Below are positions 8,769-18,435 of a stretch of 64,000 bases of DNA, piece after piece. Under the pieces are notes generated by a model. It saw nothing but the letters and a program-made list of their open reading frames with translations. It searched no databases and had not been told where the DNA came from. The translations under genes were made by a program, and so were the position numbers. The stretch's first letter is position 1. Every line of letters begins with the position of its first letter. The stretch is taken from positions 496,001 through 560,000 of the forward strand of contig NZ_JALJWH010000001.1 of assembly GCF_024168825.1 (NCBI RefSeq). Reading direction: 5' to 3'. This DNA comes from Paenarthrobacter sp. A20. Its GTDB lineage: Bacteria > Actinomycetota > Actinomycetes > Actinomycetales > Micrococcaceae.

Positions 8769-10337
8769 TTGGACAACGCACGTCCTTTTCGCACCACCAC
8801 GGCAACTGCCGCACTAACGCTCGCCGCCGCCGTCGTACTCCCGTCCGCTGCGATAGCCGCGCCTCCGGGACCGGACGCGCCCGACACCCGGTCCGCAAGC
8901 ACCGCCAGCCGCCCTGCCCATGCTCCATACGCAGGGCTTCCCGATGGGACCAAGCGCAAGAAGACCTTGGTGATTGGCCTCGATGGCGCCGCAATCGCCA
9001 AGTTTCCCGCTGCCGGCGTGCCGAATATCCAAAGCGTGGTCGACTCCGGCATGACCGCCAAGAGCAACCTGTTCGCTAACCCGATGGCCCCTACCGTCTC
9101 GGGAGCGGGCTGGTCGAGCATCGCGACTGGAGTGTGGCCGGACAAGCACAACGTGGTGGACAACAACTTCACGGCACCCAATTACAGCCAGTACCCGGAC
9201 TACCTGAGCCGCCTCGAATCGACCCAACCCAAAGCCTCCACCCTGGTTGTGGGCACTTGGTCTCCCATCCCCCAAACGGTGTTCGGCGAAAAGGTTGACC
9301 TGAGGATCGCCGGAGGAAACGACGCCGGCACCACGGCGAAGGCCGTGGATTACCTTGCCAATGGCAACCCGGACAGCACGTTCGTCCACTTGGACGAGGT
9401 TGACGGCGCGGGCCACTCCTACGGCACCGAGCGTGAGGAATACCTGGCGGCCCTGCGCACGGCGGACGGCCAGGTCGGCGAGATCCTGAATGCCGTGAAA
9501 AACCGTCCCAGCTACACGTCCGAGGATTGGCTGGTGGTTCTAACAGCCGACCACGGACACACCCCCACAGGTGGCCACGGTGGCAACACACCCGCCGAGC
9601 GCCAGACGTTCGTCATCGCCGAGGGCAAGGGGATTAAGGCCGGTACCGTCCGCAACGACGTCAAGATCACGGACATCGCACCCACTGTGCTGAAGCACGA
9701 AGGAGTCAAGACCGACGCCGCCTGGAACCTCGACGGGCAGGCCATCGCCGACATCAAAGCAGACGGCTTCGATTCCCTGCGGGACAGCCTGCGCACCCGC
9801 GCCGACGAAACCGCGCCAGCCGCCGATGTGAAGGGGTGGACCACCACCGCGCCCGAAGGCTGGAGTATCGACAACTCCGCCATGCCGGCCGGCGGTGTGA
9901 CCGAATGGCGCGGCTGGTCGTTCGCCACCGACGAGTTCTGGACCAACACCGACCGCAACCAGGGCCGCGAGACCTCCGTCCGCAACCGCAACGTCTTCGC
10001 TGTCGCCGACTCCGATGAGTGGGATGACAAGGCACACGACGCCGGACTATTCGACTCCACCCTCGTAAGCCCCGAATTCAAGGTCAAGGGCGGCAAGGCG
10101 GCAACACTGTCCTTCGCCTCGAACTACAGGATCGACGGACCCCAGAGCGGCGAAGTGTTTGTCAGCTACGACGGCGGAGTCCCGCAGCTGGTGAAGGCCT
10201 ACACTGCAAACTTCAACGGCTTCGAATCCCTTGCTCTTGAGGTCCCCAAAGGTGCCAAGAAGGCCAAAATCAGCTTCCGATACACCGGAACCAACAGCGC
10301 CTTCTGGACAGTTGACCAGGTGAGGCTGGACCGCTGA
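8769..10337 (+). CDS. Secreted alkaline-phosphatase-superfamily phosphodiesterase/nucleotide pyrophosphatase
   Basis: This is a 522-residue exported metallo-hydrolase of the type I phosphodiesterase/nucleotide pyrophosphatase family. A signal peptide follows the start (RPFRTTTATAALTLAAAVV then SAAIAAP). The catalytic core shows VIGLDGAA (metal Asp), NPMAPTVSGAGW (nucleophile Thr), DEVDGAGHSYG and ADHGHTPTGGHGG. After about residue 380 a beta-rich C-terminal domain of ~140 residues ends in FWTVDQVRLDR, like a jelly-roll appended to secreted enzymes. I chose TTG 8769 because GGAG stands six bases upstream and the signal peptide then begins correctly; the frame is open further upstream without a good start. 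The substrate could be a phosphodiester, a nucleotide or a phosphonate ester. Confidence 0.88.
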   Translation: MDNARPFRTTTATAALTLAAAVVLPSAAIAAPPGPDAPDTRSASTASRPAHAPYAGLPDGTKRKKTLVIGLDGAAIAKFPAAGVPNIQSVVDSGMTAKSNLFANPMAPTVSGAGWSSIATGVWPDKHNVVDNNFTAPNYSQYPDYLSRLESTQPKASTLVVGTWSPIPQTVFGEKVDLRIAGGNDAGTTAKAVDYLANGNPDSTFVHLDEVDGAGHSYGTEREEYLAALRTADGQVGEILNAVKNRPSYTSEDWLVVLTADHGHTPTGGHGGNTPAERQTFVIAEGKGIKAGTVRNDVKITDIAPTVLKHEGVKTDAAWNLDGQAIADIKADGFDSLRDSLRTRADETAPAADVKGWTTTAPEGWSIDNSAMPAGGVTEWRGWSFATDEFWTNTDRNQGRETSVRNRNVFAVADSDEWDDKAHDAGLFDSTLVSPEFKVKGGKAATLSFASNYRIDGPQSGEVFVSYDGGVPQLVKAYTANFNGFESLALEVPKGAKKAKISFRYTGTNSAFWTVDQVRLDR

Positions 10338-10365
10338 CCCGCCAACGGCAGGATTAACCAAAGAA

Positions 10366-10404
10366 CGACGGCGACGCTCCCCAGCACGGGAGGCGTCGCC
10401 GTCG
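10366..10404. terminator. Bidirectional terminator hairpin
   Basis: GACGGCGACGCTCCC pairs with GGGAGGCGTCGCCGTC across a CAGCAC loop with one bulged base. It sits between the converging phosphodiesterase and malic enzyme genes and is followed by TCTTTCG on the plus strand. Confidence 0.8.
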
Positions 10405-10425
10405 TCGGTCTTTCGTCAGTAGCCG

Positions 10426-11616
10426 CTATTCGGTGACTGCAGCAGCAACAGCTGCGGTGACGGCCGGTGCCACGCGGGCATCCAGCGGGCTCGGCACGAT
10501 GTAGTCGGCGGAGAGGTCCTCCGCGGCGAGCTCAGCAATGGCGTTGGCGGCGGCGATCTTCATGGCGGGCGTGATGCGGCGGGCCTTGGCATCGAGTGCG
10601 CCACGGAAGATACCCGGGAAAGCCAGGACGTTGTTGATCTGGTTCGGGAAGTCGCTGCGGCCGGTGGCAACAACGGCCGCGTACTTCTGGGCAACCTCAG
10701 GGAGAACTTCCGGGTCCGGGTTGGACAAGGCGAACACGATCGACTGATCGTTCATCAGCTTCAGGTGCTCTTCGTCCAGCTTGGAGGAGGAGACGCCCAC
10801 GAATACATCGGCGCCGGTCAGCCCCTCGCCCGGACCGCCGGTGATGCCGCGCGGGTTGGTGCGCTGGGCCATGCGGGCCTTGACGCTGCCGGGATCGGCC
10901 ACAAGGTCGGCGCGCTCAGCGTTGACGACGCCCTTGGAGTCGAGCAGGATGACGTCCTTGATGCCAACAGCAAGAAGAATCTCGGCAATGGCAATACCTG
11001 CCGCACCTGCGCCGGACACGACGACCTTGAGGCCGGCGAGTTCGCGCTGGGTCACCTTGGCCGCGTTGGTCAGGGCAGCGAGAACCACGACGGCGGTGCC
11101 GTGCTGGTCATCATGCATGACGGGGCAGTCCAGGGCTTCGATAAGGCGCTCTTCGAGTTCGAAGCAGCGGGGAGCGGAGATGTCTTCGAGGTTCACGGCG
11201 CCGAAGCTGGGGCGCAAGCGGACCAGGGTCTCGATGATCTCGTCCACGTTGGTGGTGTTGAGCACCAGCGGAATGGAGTCGAGGTCGCCGAAGGACTTGA
11301 ACAGGGCTGACTTGCCTTCCATGACGGGAAGGGAAGCGCTGGGGCCGATGTTGCCGAGGCCAAGGACGGCGGTGCCGTCGCTGACCACGACGACCAGGCG
11401 CTCGGCCCAGGTGTGGGTGCGGGCGAGCTCGGGGTTTGCGTGGATTGCGCGGCTGACCTGCGCAACTCCGGGGGTGTAGGCAATGGAAAGGTCGCGCTTG
11501 TTGTTCAGCGGGACGGTGCTGGAAATGGTCAGCTTGCCGCCTTCATGGGCTGCGAAGATCTCTTCTTCGGTCAGTACCAGGGCGTCGTTGTCTGTAGCGA
11601 TTGTCTCGATGGACAC
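10426..11616 (-). CDS. NAD(P)-dependent malic enzyme
   Basis: This 396-residue cytosolic enzyme oxidatively decarboxylates malate to pyruvate. It is the short bacterial form, without a phosphotransacetylase domain. Visible landmarks are SIAYTPGVAQVSRAI, the VVSDGTAVLGLGNIGP segment, the metal-site GDLDSIPLVLNTTN region, HDDQHGTAVVVLAAL and the nucleotide-binding VVSGAGAAGIAIAEILL. The start is GTG at 11616 (MSIETIATDN). It stands alone, with TetR upstream on the same strand and a 280-bp gap between them. Cofactor preference (NAD or NADP) cannot be decided from what I see. Confidence 0.95.
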   Translation of the reverse strand: MSIETIATDNDALVLTEEEIFAAHEGGKLTISSTVPLNNKRDLSIAYTPGVAQVSRAIHANPELARTHTWAERLVVVVSDGTAVLGLGNIGPSASLPVMEGKSALFKSFGDLDSIPLVLNTTNVDEIIETLVRLRPSFGAVNLEDISAPRCFELEERLIEALDCPVMHDDQHGTAVVVLAALTNAAKVTQRELAGLKVVVSGAGAAGIAIAEILLAVGIKDVILLDSKGVVNAERADLVADPGSVKARMAQRTNPRGITGGPGEGLTGADVFVGVSSSKLDEEHLKLMNDQSIVFALSNPDPEVLPEVAQKYAAVVATGRSDFPNQINNVLAFPGIFRGALDAKARRITPAMKIAAANAIAELAAEDLSADYIVPSPLDARVAPAVTAAVAAAVTE

Positions 11617-11896
11617 GTCTTTGTCTCCTCAGGCTAGCCGTGGACCCACGGCACGATTCGGGCAGGAACAGAACTGCTGTAGCGGACCAAGGGTGGCTGG
11701 TCCGGCGTTGCTTCTGCAGATAGGGGCTGCTAGCCGCTTCGGTGTTTCCAGCCTAAGGAGGGGTTGAGGGTACAAGATTCAATACCAAGAGAGACGATTC
11801 GAGAGTAAAACGTTCAACCAGAGCCAATTGTGATCCAGGTCATACAAAAAAGCGTGTTCTGAGAGCCTCGCGGTCTAGACCAGTGGGAACTTTTCG
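11617..11896. other. Leader region of malic enzyme, with a weak CRP/GlxR-like site
   Basis: This 280-bp gap holds the promoter of the malic enzyme gene. TGTGA-TCCAGG-TCATA at 11830-11845 matches the CRP/GlxR consensus TGTGA-N6-TCACA at nine of ten positions, but it is more than 200 bases from the start codon and just past the end of the TetR gene. No other clear structure was seen. Confidence 0.35.
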
Positions 11897-12505
11897 TCAT
11901 TCACCGGTCAGCAGGGTGCAGGCTTTCTTCAGATCTTTCTCCGCCTCAAACAACGACAACCGGCGGCAACGCACTGCCTGGACAAGACCACTGACCAGGT
12001 GCAGCAGGATCCTGGCCCTGACAGCATCCTTGCCCGTGTCCTTGCTCAGTGAACCAACCACTTCCTCGGACAGCGCATCGATCTCCCGCAATAGCTGCGC
12101 GGTGTCATCGTCCTTGCCTGCGGGCCGGATAAGGCAGTGCTCCACACCCGGCTGCATGACCCTCAAGTGGAAGATCTCCATCATCAAACCCGCGAGCGCA
12201 TGGCCCTTACCCTCGCGACGACGAACACCGTCGCGAAGCTCCCGCAGCTGCTGCCTGTAAACGGCCAGCATCAGGTGGGCTGTGGAGGGAAAGTATCGGT
12301 ACAGCGTGCCGAGCGGGATGTCGGCCCGCGCGGCGACGTCGGAAAGGCTCAAGGTATCGAACTGCCGCTGGGCAAAGCCGGCCGCCGTTTTCAGGATCCG
12401 GGCATAGCGCAGCTGCTGCCGCGGTGTCGTCGGCGCGGCGGCCATACGGGGCAACCCCGTGGTCAGGTCAAGGGAGTACGGTTCCAGTGAGTTTGATACG
12501 GGCAT
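11897..12505 (-). CDS. TetR/AcrR-family transcriptional regulator
   Basis: This is a 202-residue repressor-type regulator. The N-terminal helix-turn-helix is clear: LRYARILKTAAGFAQRQFD, then LSLSDVAARADIPLGTLYRY and FPSTAHLMLAVY. The C-terminal ligand domain is helical and not assignable to a known ligand class. It is transcribed toward the malic enzyme gene and divergently from the first FG-GAP gene, so either could be its target; its own promoter region (12506-12712) is shared with the FG-GAP gene. No convincing palindrome was found in that gap. Confidence 0.9.
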   Translation of the reverse strand: MPVSNSLEPYSLDLTTGLPRMAAAPTTPRQQLRYARILKTAAGFAQRQFDTLSLSDVAARADIPLGTLYRYFPSTAHLMLAVYRQQLRELRDGVRRREGKGHALAGLMMEIFHLRVMQPGVEHCLIRPAGKDDDTAQLLREIDALSEEVVGSLSKDTGKDAVRARILLHLVSGLVQAVRCRRLSLFEAEKDLKKACTLLTGE

Positions 12506-12712
12506 TTCCGGCGATCTCTTGGCAGGCTGACAAGGAAGCGGCCGGCTGGGGTCAAAGACCCGTGGCTGGCCGATCGCATCAATGATACGGGAGCTAAATG
12601 ACCGTTTCCTGAGAGCTCGCCTGACCTGGAAGCGCGCATGCCGCTCCCAGCCATTGGCGTTCCGCCCGCATACACTTCATGAAGGTTTGAGCTGCTGCTT
12701 GGGAGGAACACA

Positions 12713-13840
12713 ATGGGGAGATTTCGACGCCGGATGGCAGCAACGCTGCTGACTGCCGCTGTGGCGGCCATGGCACTTTGTCCCCTGCCGGCGTCGGCCG
12801 CTACCAGCAGCGGACCGGACCCCATCCTCAGCGGTGAAGCCTTCGTCGGCCAGAAGCTCACAACTGAGATCGGCCCCTACACGTTCTATGGCTGCGGGGG
12901 CGGCAAGGGCCCGGATTTCACCATCTACTGGACCCGTGACGGATTCCTGGTCGCCGGCGAGACCGCGCGGACGTATGCCCTGCAGGCGGATGACACCGGA
13001 GCCCGCATGGCCGTCCATGTCACAGCCAGCAAGACGGCCTGTGGTGGCGAGTCGCTGCACAGCGACGAGACCAAGCCCGTGGGCGCCGCCAACCGGGCTG
13101 CGGGTTTCACCGGCCGAAGCTTCGAACTCCTGACGCGCGGCAACGACGGCGCGTTGCAGCTCTTCGGTCGCAAAGGCACCGCCTGGGAAGCGGCCCGGAC
13201 CGTGGGCTGGGGCTGGAACATCTTCAATCTGACCCTGTCACCCGGGGACTTCAACGGCGACGGCAAGGGCGATGTGATCGCGAGGGACGCCGCCGGAACC
13301 CTGTATCTCTACGCAGGGGATGGAACGGGCGGTTGGAAACCGGCACAGACCATCGGCAAGGGGTGGAACGTCTTCGACACGATCGTCAGCCCCGGAGACT
13401 TCAACGGCGACGGCCACAACGACATCCTCGCCCGCGAACCGGGCGGGGCCCTCTACCTGTACCCGGGCAACGGTTCCGGAGGCTGGTTGGCGAGAACCGC
13501 CGTCGGGCAGGGCTGGCAGGTGATGGACGCGCTGCTGACGCCGGGAGACTTCAACGGTGACGGCAATGTGGACGTGCTGGCGCGCGACCGCAGCGGGTAC
13601 CTGTACTACTACGGTGGCAATGGGGCCGGCGGCTGGACCAGGTCCTGGCTCATTGGGGTCGGTTGGAACGCGTTGAAGGCTGCGGGCGCGGCCGGCGACT
13701 TCGACAATGACGGCTTCAACGACGTTTATGGCGTCGATCAGCAGGGCCGCCTGGTGATTTATTACGGCAACGGCCGCACCGGTTGGCGCGGGTCTGAGGT
13801 CGCCGGGAATGGTTGGGGAGGTTTCACAGCGATCTTCTAG
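12713..13840 (+). CDS. Secreted FG-GAP/VCBS beta-propeller protein, paralogue 1
   Basis: This 375-residue exported protein opens with a signal peptide ending near ASAA (residue 30). An Ig-like module at about residues 36-130 carries the YWTRDG signature (73-77) and two cysteines (near 61 and 109) that could form a disulfide. The rest is a five-unit propeller of FG-GAP type. Each unit reads roughly SPGDFNGDGHNDILAR followed by LYLYPGNGSGGW, and four copies keep the Asp/Asn pattern of calcium-binding loops. It ends GWGGFTAIF. GGGAGG lies eight bases before the ATG. It is the first of five tandem paralogues. Propellers of this kind bind carbohydrate or protein surfaces, but no catalytic domain is present here. 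Confidence 0.85.
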   Translation: MGRFRRRMAATLLTAAVAAMALCPLPASAATSSGPDPILSGEAFVGQKLTTEIGPYTFYGCGGGKGPDFTIYWTRDGFLVAGETARTYALQADDTGARMAVHVTASKTACGGESLHSDETKPVGAANRAAGFTGRSFELLTRGNDGALQLFGRKGTAWEAARTVGWGWNIFNLTLSPGDFNGDGKGDVIARDAAGTLYLYAGDGTGGWKPAQTIGKGWNVFDTIVSPGDFNGDGHNDILAREPGGALYLYPGNGSGGWLARTAVGQGWQVMDALLTPGDFNGDGNVDVLARDRSGYLYYYGGNGAGGWTRSWLIGVGWNALKAAGAAGDFDNDGFNDVYGVDQQGRLVIYYGNGRTGWRGSEVAGNGWGGFTAIF

Positions 13841-13891
13841 AGAAAACCCAGTCGCGGTAGAATTAGCCGCATAAAGTCTGGGGAGGACATC

Positions 13892-15040
13892 ATGAACGCA
13901 CCAACGCGCCCTACGTCAGGTGTGCGCCGAGTGGTGGCTGGCATTGCAGCGGCAGTTGTTGCCGCGGTGGCTTTCGCGCCCGCACCGGCCATGGCAACCA
14001 TGGACCCTTCGAATCCCGTGATTCATGGCGCGCCGTTTGTCGGCTCAACGCTCACGCTTGAGATCGATCCTGCTTCCTACCGTGGCTGCGGCGCCGCTGC
14101 CGGCCCGGACTACCGGATTTACTGGACCCGTGACGGCGTCCTCGCCGAGGACCACTGGGACTGGTGGCGCTACACGCTGGGCGAAGAGGACCGCGGCAAG
14201 ACCATCGCCGCCCACGTCGCAGCCAGCCAGAACGGGTGCGAGCCGCTGGAAGTCTCCAGCGAAGAAACCGCCCCCATCTCTGCCTCCAACAGGGCAAACG
14301 GCTTCACCAGTCGCGGCAGTTACGAAATGCTCGCGCGCCGCACTGACGGCACGCTCATGCTTTACCCACGTCTGAACAACGCCTGGGAGTCAGCCAGAAC
14401 GGTCGGCCCAGGCTGGAACGGCTTCGGCACGGTGGTTTCGCCCGGCGACTTCGACTCCGATGGCACCAACGACATCCTGGCCAAGGATTCCGCCGGAAAT
14501 CTCTTCCTCTACGCAGGCAAAGGCGACGGCGGGTTCTACGCCGGACGCCAGGTAGGCAGTGGTTGGAACGCGTTCAATTCCGTGGTCTCCCCCGGTGACT
14601 TCAACGGTGACGGACACAATGACATCCTTGCCCGCGATTCCGCCGGGCTCCTGTATCTGTACCCGGGCAACGGCGACGGCGGCTGGCTTGGCCGGTCGGT
14701 TGTCGGCAGCGGCTGGAACGTGGTCAACAAGATGATCACGCCCGGTGACTTCAACGGCGATAACAACGTTGACATCCTTGCCCGCGACGCGGCCGGTGCA
14801 TTGCGCTTGTACCGAGGCAACGGTGCAGGCGGCTGGAACGGAATGACCGTCGTCGGCCAGGGCTGGGGCGGCATGACCACCATTGGCGCGGCTGGCGACA
14901 TCGACGGCAACGGCAATGCAGATGTTTACGCTGTGGACGGCTCCGGCCAACTGCTTGCTTACTATGGCGATGGCGACGGCGGCTGGAACGGCGCCGGTGC
15001 CATCGGTTGGGGCTGGGGCGGGTTCAACGCAGTGTTCTAG
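13892..15040 (+). CDS. Secreted FG-GAP/VCBS beta-propeller protein, paralogue 2
   Basis: This 382-residue exported protein has the same layout as the preceding paralogue: a signal peptide (VVAGIAAAVVAAVAFAPAPA), one Ig-like module with GPDYRIYWTRDG and paired cysteines, then a five-unit FG-GAP propeller ending GWGWGGFNAVF. The calcium-loop motif DFNGDGHNDILARDSAG is well kept. GGGGAGG precedes the ATG by seven bases. The closeness of architecture and spacing (51 bp after paralogue 1) indicates a recent tandem duplication. No enzymatic domain is visible, so a structural or adhesive surface role is the most that can be inferred. Confidence 0.85.
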   Translation: MNAPTRPTSGVRRVVAGIAAAVVAAVAFAPAPAMATMDPSNPVIHGAPFVGSTLTLEIDPASYRGCGAAAGPDYRIYWTRDGVLAEDHWDWWRYTLGEEDRGKTIAAHVAASQNGCEPLEVSSEETAPISASNRANGFTSRGSYEMLARRTDGTLMLYPRLNNAWESARTVGPGWNGFGTVVSPGDFDSDGTNDILAKDSAGNLFLYAGKGDGGFYAGRQVGSGWNAFNSVVSPGDFNGDGHNDILARDSAGLLYLYPGNGDGGWLGRSVVGSGWNVVNKMITPGDFNGDNNVDILARDAAGALRLYRGNGAGGWNGMTVVGQGWGGMTTIGAAGDIDGNGNADVYAVDGSGQLLAYYGDGDGGWNGAGAIGWGWGGFNAVF

Positions 15041-15048
15041 GGGGAACC

Positions 15049-16893
15049 ATGACAACTCTTTCTTCCATGCGTGACGCGGGGACAGGAATTCGCATCCTCC
15101 TGGCCGCTCTTTTGTGCGCCGCGCTGGCGATCGCAGTTCCTACCCCGCGCGCCGTGGCCGCAGGACCGGACGTACCGCTGCCCACCGTAGTGACGCGGAC
15201 ATCGCCGGCCACAGTGGTACCGGGCAACACCATCTCCTTGTCGTTCACCCTGAGCGGCCCCGCCCAGGAAGTAGGATTCACCTACGTCAACGAAGACACG
15301 TTGGAGCAGGCAACCCTGTACGGGCCCACCAGCCAAGCGCCTGGACCGTACAGCGCCCAGGCCAAGATTCCCGTTAACGGCAGCGCATTTAAGCGGACAG
15401 GGCGCTACAAGCTCCTCAGCGTCAACATCGCGCTTCCAGCCGGCAAAGGCTCCGTCCGCTATGGCCGCGACGGCAACATCCTCTTCCTCAGCCAAGGCCT
15501 CGAAGCCCCGACCCAGCGGCCCGGCGCCCTGGACGGCGTCGACTTCTCCGTCAACAACCCCAACTTCCCGCTGATAGACAACCCCAACACCAAGCCCCCC
15601 GTCGTCTCCGGCGTGGCGCGCTATGACCAAGTGCTGACCACCGACAACGGCACCTGGACCTCCCCACCCACCGGCTTCGCCTACCAGTGGCTCCGCAACG
15701 GCCAGCCAATCACCGGCGCGACCCTCAACAACTACCGGGTAGCCGAAGCCGACCTGGACCAGACCCTGTCAGTCCGGGTCACGGCCACGAAGGCTGGATA
15801 CCGGGCTGTGTCAGCATCCTCGCTGCCACTCACACCCACATCGCCCATCACTGCCACCGCCCCTACGCTGCAAGGCAGACTGACAGTTGGCGAGAAGCTC
15901 ACCGGCGCGTTCAACGAGGGCAGCGTCGCCACGGGCACAGCCGGCGGCGCCGTCAGCGTCAAGTACGAATGGGTGCGGAACGGAACCCCAATCAACGGGG
16001 CCACCGCCAAAACCTACACCCTGACCGCAGCCGACCGTGGCGCCGTCGTCGGCTTCCGCGCGGTTGTCCAGGCTGGCAATCCCGCCACGGCCACGAGGCC
16101 GTTTACGGTCTACAGCCGCACTGTAGTGCGGAACAAGGCCCACACATCAGGGTTCGACGCCGGTACCTCCTTGGATCTGTTCGCCCGGAACGCTGCGGCG
16201 AACCTCCTCCTGTACCCCACAGACGGCGCCGGGCGTTGGCAAGCGGTGAAGACCATCGGGTTCGGCTGGGGTGGTTTCGATCTCGTTTTCAACGCCGGCG
16301 ACTTCAACGGCGACGGCTTCAACGACGTCCTGGCGCGCGACGATGCCGGCACCCTGTTCCTCTACCCCGGCAATGGGACCGGCGGTTGGCTGCCGCGCAA
16401 GGAAGTCGGCTGGGGCTGGGACGTCTTTGACTCCGTCTTTGCGGCGGGTGACTTCTCAGGGGACGGCAACAACGACCTCCTTGCCCGGACGCCCTCAGGC
16501 GCCCTCGTGCTGTATCCCGGCAACGGGGTCGGCGGATTCCGCTCCCCCGGCGCCGTTGGCCAGGGCTGGGAAGCCCTCAACCAAGTCTTCTCCCCCGGTG
16601 ATTTCGACGGCGACGGCAACCCCGATGTCATGGGCCGCGATGGTGCCGGGAACCTCCGGCTCTACGGCGGCAACGGCAAGGGTGGGTGGACGACAGCCAA
16701 GGCCATCGGCACCGGCTGGAACGTCATGGGCCGAATCGGCGGTGCGGGCGATTTCAACGGCGACGGCTTAAACGACGTCTGGGCCATCGACTCCGCCGGC
16801 CAACTGAACATGTATTACGGCAACGGCAGCGGCGGTTGGAAAGGCGCCGGTGTTGTTGGCTGGGGCTGGGGCGGGTTCACCGCTGTGTTCTAA
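15049..16893 (+). CDS. Secreted FG-GAP/VCBS beta-propeller protein with extra beta modules, paralogue 3
   Basis: This is the largest member of the array, 614 residues. After the signal peptide (ILLAALLCAALAIAV, cleaved near AVAAG) comes a beta-sandwich module at about 40-175. Two Ig-like modules follow (about 185-280 and 280-370), each with the W.RNG.PI.GAT.....T pattern, and then a five-unit FG-GAP propeller ending GWGWGGFTAVF. The first module recurs in paralogue 4, and the Ig-like modules resemble those of paralogues 1, 2 and 5. The ATG at 15049 is eight bases past the previous stop, with GGGGAA before it; an in-frame start at 15007 lies within the preceding gene and was not used. It is probably co-transcribed with paralogue 2. 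Confidence 0.85.
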   Translation: MTTLSSMRDAGTGIRILLAALLCAALAIAVPTPRAVAAGPDVPLPTVVTRTSPATVVPGNTISLSFTLSGPAQEVGFTYVNEDTLEQATLYGPTSQAPGPYSAQAKIPVNGSAFKRTGRYKLLSVNIALPAGKGSVRYGRDGNILFLSQGLEAPTQRPGALDGVDFSVNNPNFPLIDNPNTKPPVVSGVARYDQVLTTDNGTWTSPPTGFAYQWLRNGQPITGATLNNYRVAEADLDQTLSVRVTATKAGYRAVSASSLPLTPTSPITATAPTLQGRLTVGEKLTGAFNEGSVATGTAGGAVSVKYEWVRNGTPINGATAKTYTLTAADRGAVVGFRAVVQAGNPATATRPFTVYSRTVVRNKAHTSGFDAGTSLDLFARNAAANLLLYPTDGAGRWQAVKTIGFGWGGFDLVFNAGDFNGDGFNDVLARDDAGTLFLYPGNGTGGWLPRKEVGWGWDVFDSVFAAGDFSGDGNNDLLARTPSGALVLYPGNGVGGFRSPGAVGQGWEALNQVFSPGDFDGDGNPDVMGRDGAGNLRLYGGNGKGGWTTAKAIGTGWNVMGRIGGAGDFNGDGLNDVWAIDSAGQLNMYYGNGSGGWKGAGVVGWGWGGFTAVF

Positions 16894-17036
16894 GCCGATT
16901 TCGGTTGCGTTTTGGGTTTTGACTTGTCTTTTTCGTGAATCTTTGCCAGCGAATTCCCAGCCATCGGTTCTGCCAATGTACTCTCAATTCACTGACACCC
17001 GCCGGCCCCCTGGGACCGGCTTGAATTGGGGGAACA

Positions 17037-18311
17037 ATGGGGAGCACTCGTCTGCGCCGTGCACGCACCTGGCTGGCCGCATTTGCGAGCGGCATCGTCG
17101 TGATTTCTGGTCTTGGTTTCGCGCCGGCTGCCCATGCCGACGACTTCTTCGCGCCGGTTCCGGTCGCCGTGTCGACGACGCCGAACTCGTTCGAGGCCGG
17201 AGGACAGGCAACATCGAGGATCACCTTCCAGGCAACAAGTCCCATCGCCGACGTGTACGTGGCGTTCCGACACGCAGCTACCAACACCGTTCACAGGCAG
17301 CTGACGCAGGGCTCCTACAACGCCTCTGACTCGACGTATTCATTTGACGTGTTCGCTGAACAGCAGACCCCATCAGGTGCCTATCTTGCCCAGTACGTAG
17401 AAATCCACACCACCGCGGGCAACGTAGTGGTCTATTGGCGCGACGGATCACTCATCGAGAACCAGGGCAACCTGGCTATCCCCGGAGTCGATGCAGTGAG
17501 GCTCGACGCCATGGACTTCACCTACTCCACCCCGCTGGATCGTCCCCACACCACCGGGTTCTACCGTGAGTACTGGGATCCCTACACCATGAACTTGATG
17601 GTCCGCGACCCCTTGGGCCGTCTGGGCATGTACACCACTGGAGGGAACGGCACATGGAAGGGAGCCTACGAAGTCGGCTCCGGATGGAACATCTTCAATG
17701 TGATGCTCGCAGCCGGCGACTTCAACAACGACGGCGAAAATGACGTGATCGCACGCGACGCTTCCGGTGCTCTGTTCCTTTACCCTGGCGACTGGCATGG
17801 CGGCTGGTATCCGCGACAGCAGATCGGCTGGGGTTGGGGAATCTTCACAACAATTATCGCAGCTGACGATTTCAGCGGAGATGGCAACAACGACCTCCTG
17901 GCGCGCAGGCCTTCCGGCGAGCTCGTTCTGTATCCAGGCAATGGACAGGGCGGCTTCCTCGCAGCAAGCACTGTCGGGTGGGGCTGGAACGGCATGACGT
18001 CCATCTTCTCCCCGGGCGACTTCGACGGCGACCACAAGCCCGACATCCTGGCCCGTGACACTGCCGGGAACCTGCGATTCTACGGTGGCAACGGACGCGG
18101 TGGATGGACCACAAGCAGCGTGATCGGCCAGGGATGGAACGCCATCACCAAACTGGGTGGTGCAGGAGACTTCAACGGCGACGGCGCAAACGATGTCTGG
18201 GGCGTCGACACCTCCGGACAGATGCGCATGTATTACGGCAACGGCTCCGGCGGTTGGAAGACCTCGGGCGTAGTCGGTTGGGGTTGGGGCGGCTTCAATG
18301 CCGTCTTCTAG
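17037..18311 (+). CDS. Secreted FG-GAP/VCBS beta-propeller protein, paralogue 4
   Basis: This 424-residue exported protein has a signal peptide ending near AHADD. A single beta-sandwich module at about 36-165 (with the VYWRDGSLIENQGNL stretch) corresponds to the first module of paralogue 3. The five-unit FG-GAP propeller begins about residue 175 and ends GWGWGGFNAVF. It lacks the YWTRDG Ig-like module of paralogues 1, 2 and 5. The DFNNDGENDVIARDASG and DFSGDGNNDLLARRPSG loops keep the calcium pattern. The 143-bp gap before it suggests its own promoter. Function is unknown beyond surface binding. Confidence 0.84.
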   Translation: MGSTRLRRARTWLAAFASGIVVISGLGFAPAAHADDFFAPVPVAVSTTPNSFEAGGQATSRITFQATSPIADVYVAFRHAATNTVHRQLTQGSYNASDSTYSFDVFAEQQTPSGAYLAQYVEIHTTAGNVVVYWRDGSLIENQGNLAIPGVDAVRLDAMDFTYSTPLDRPHTTGFYREYWDPYTMNLMVRDPLGRLGMYTTGGNGTWKGAYEVGSGWNIFNVMLAAGDFNNDGENDVIARDASGALFLYPGDWHGGWYPRQQIGWGWGIFTTIIAADDFSGDGNNDLLARRPSGELVLYPGNGQGGFLAASTVGWGWNGMTSIFSPGDFDGDHKPDILARDTAGNLRFYGGNGRGGWTTSSVIGQGWNAITKLGGAGDFNGDGANDVWGVDTSGQMRMYYGNGSGGWKTSGVVGWGWGGFNAVF

Positions 18312-18435
18312 GAGCTTTCGATAGCTCATCCACGAGGATGCCCCGCCGATGGAATCGGTCAGGGTCCCTTAGAGTATTTTTCCAATTTATCTACCGCTGC
18401 CCGAATCAGGCAGCTTCTTTCCTGGAGGAAACCCC

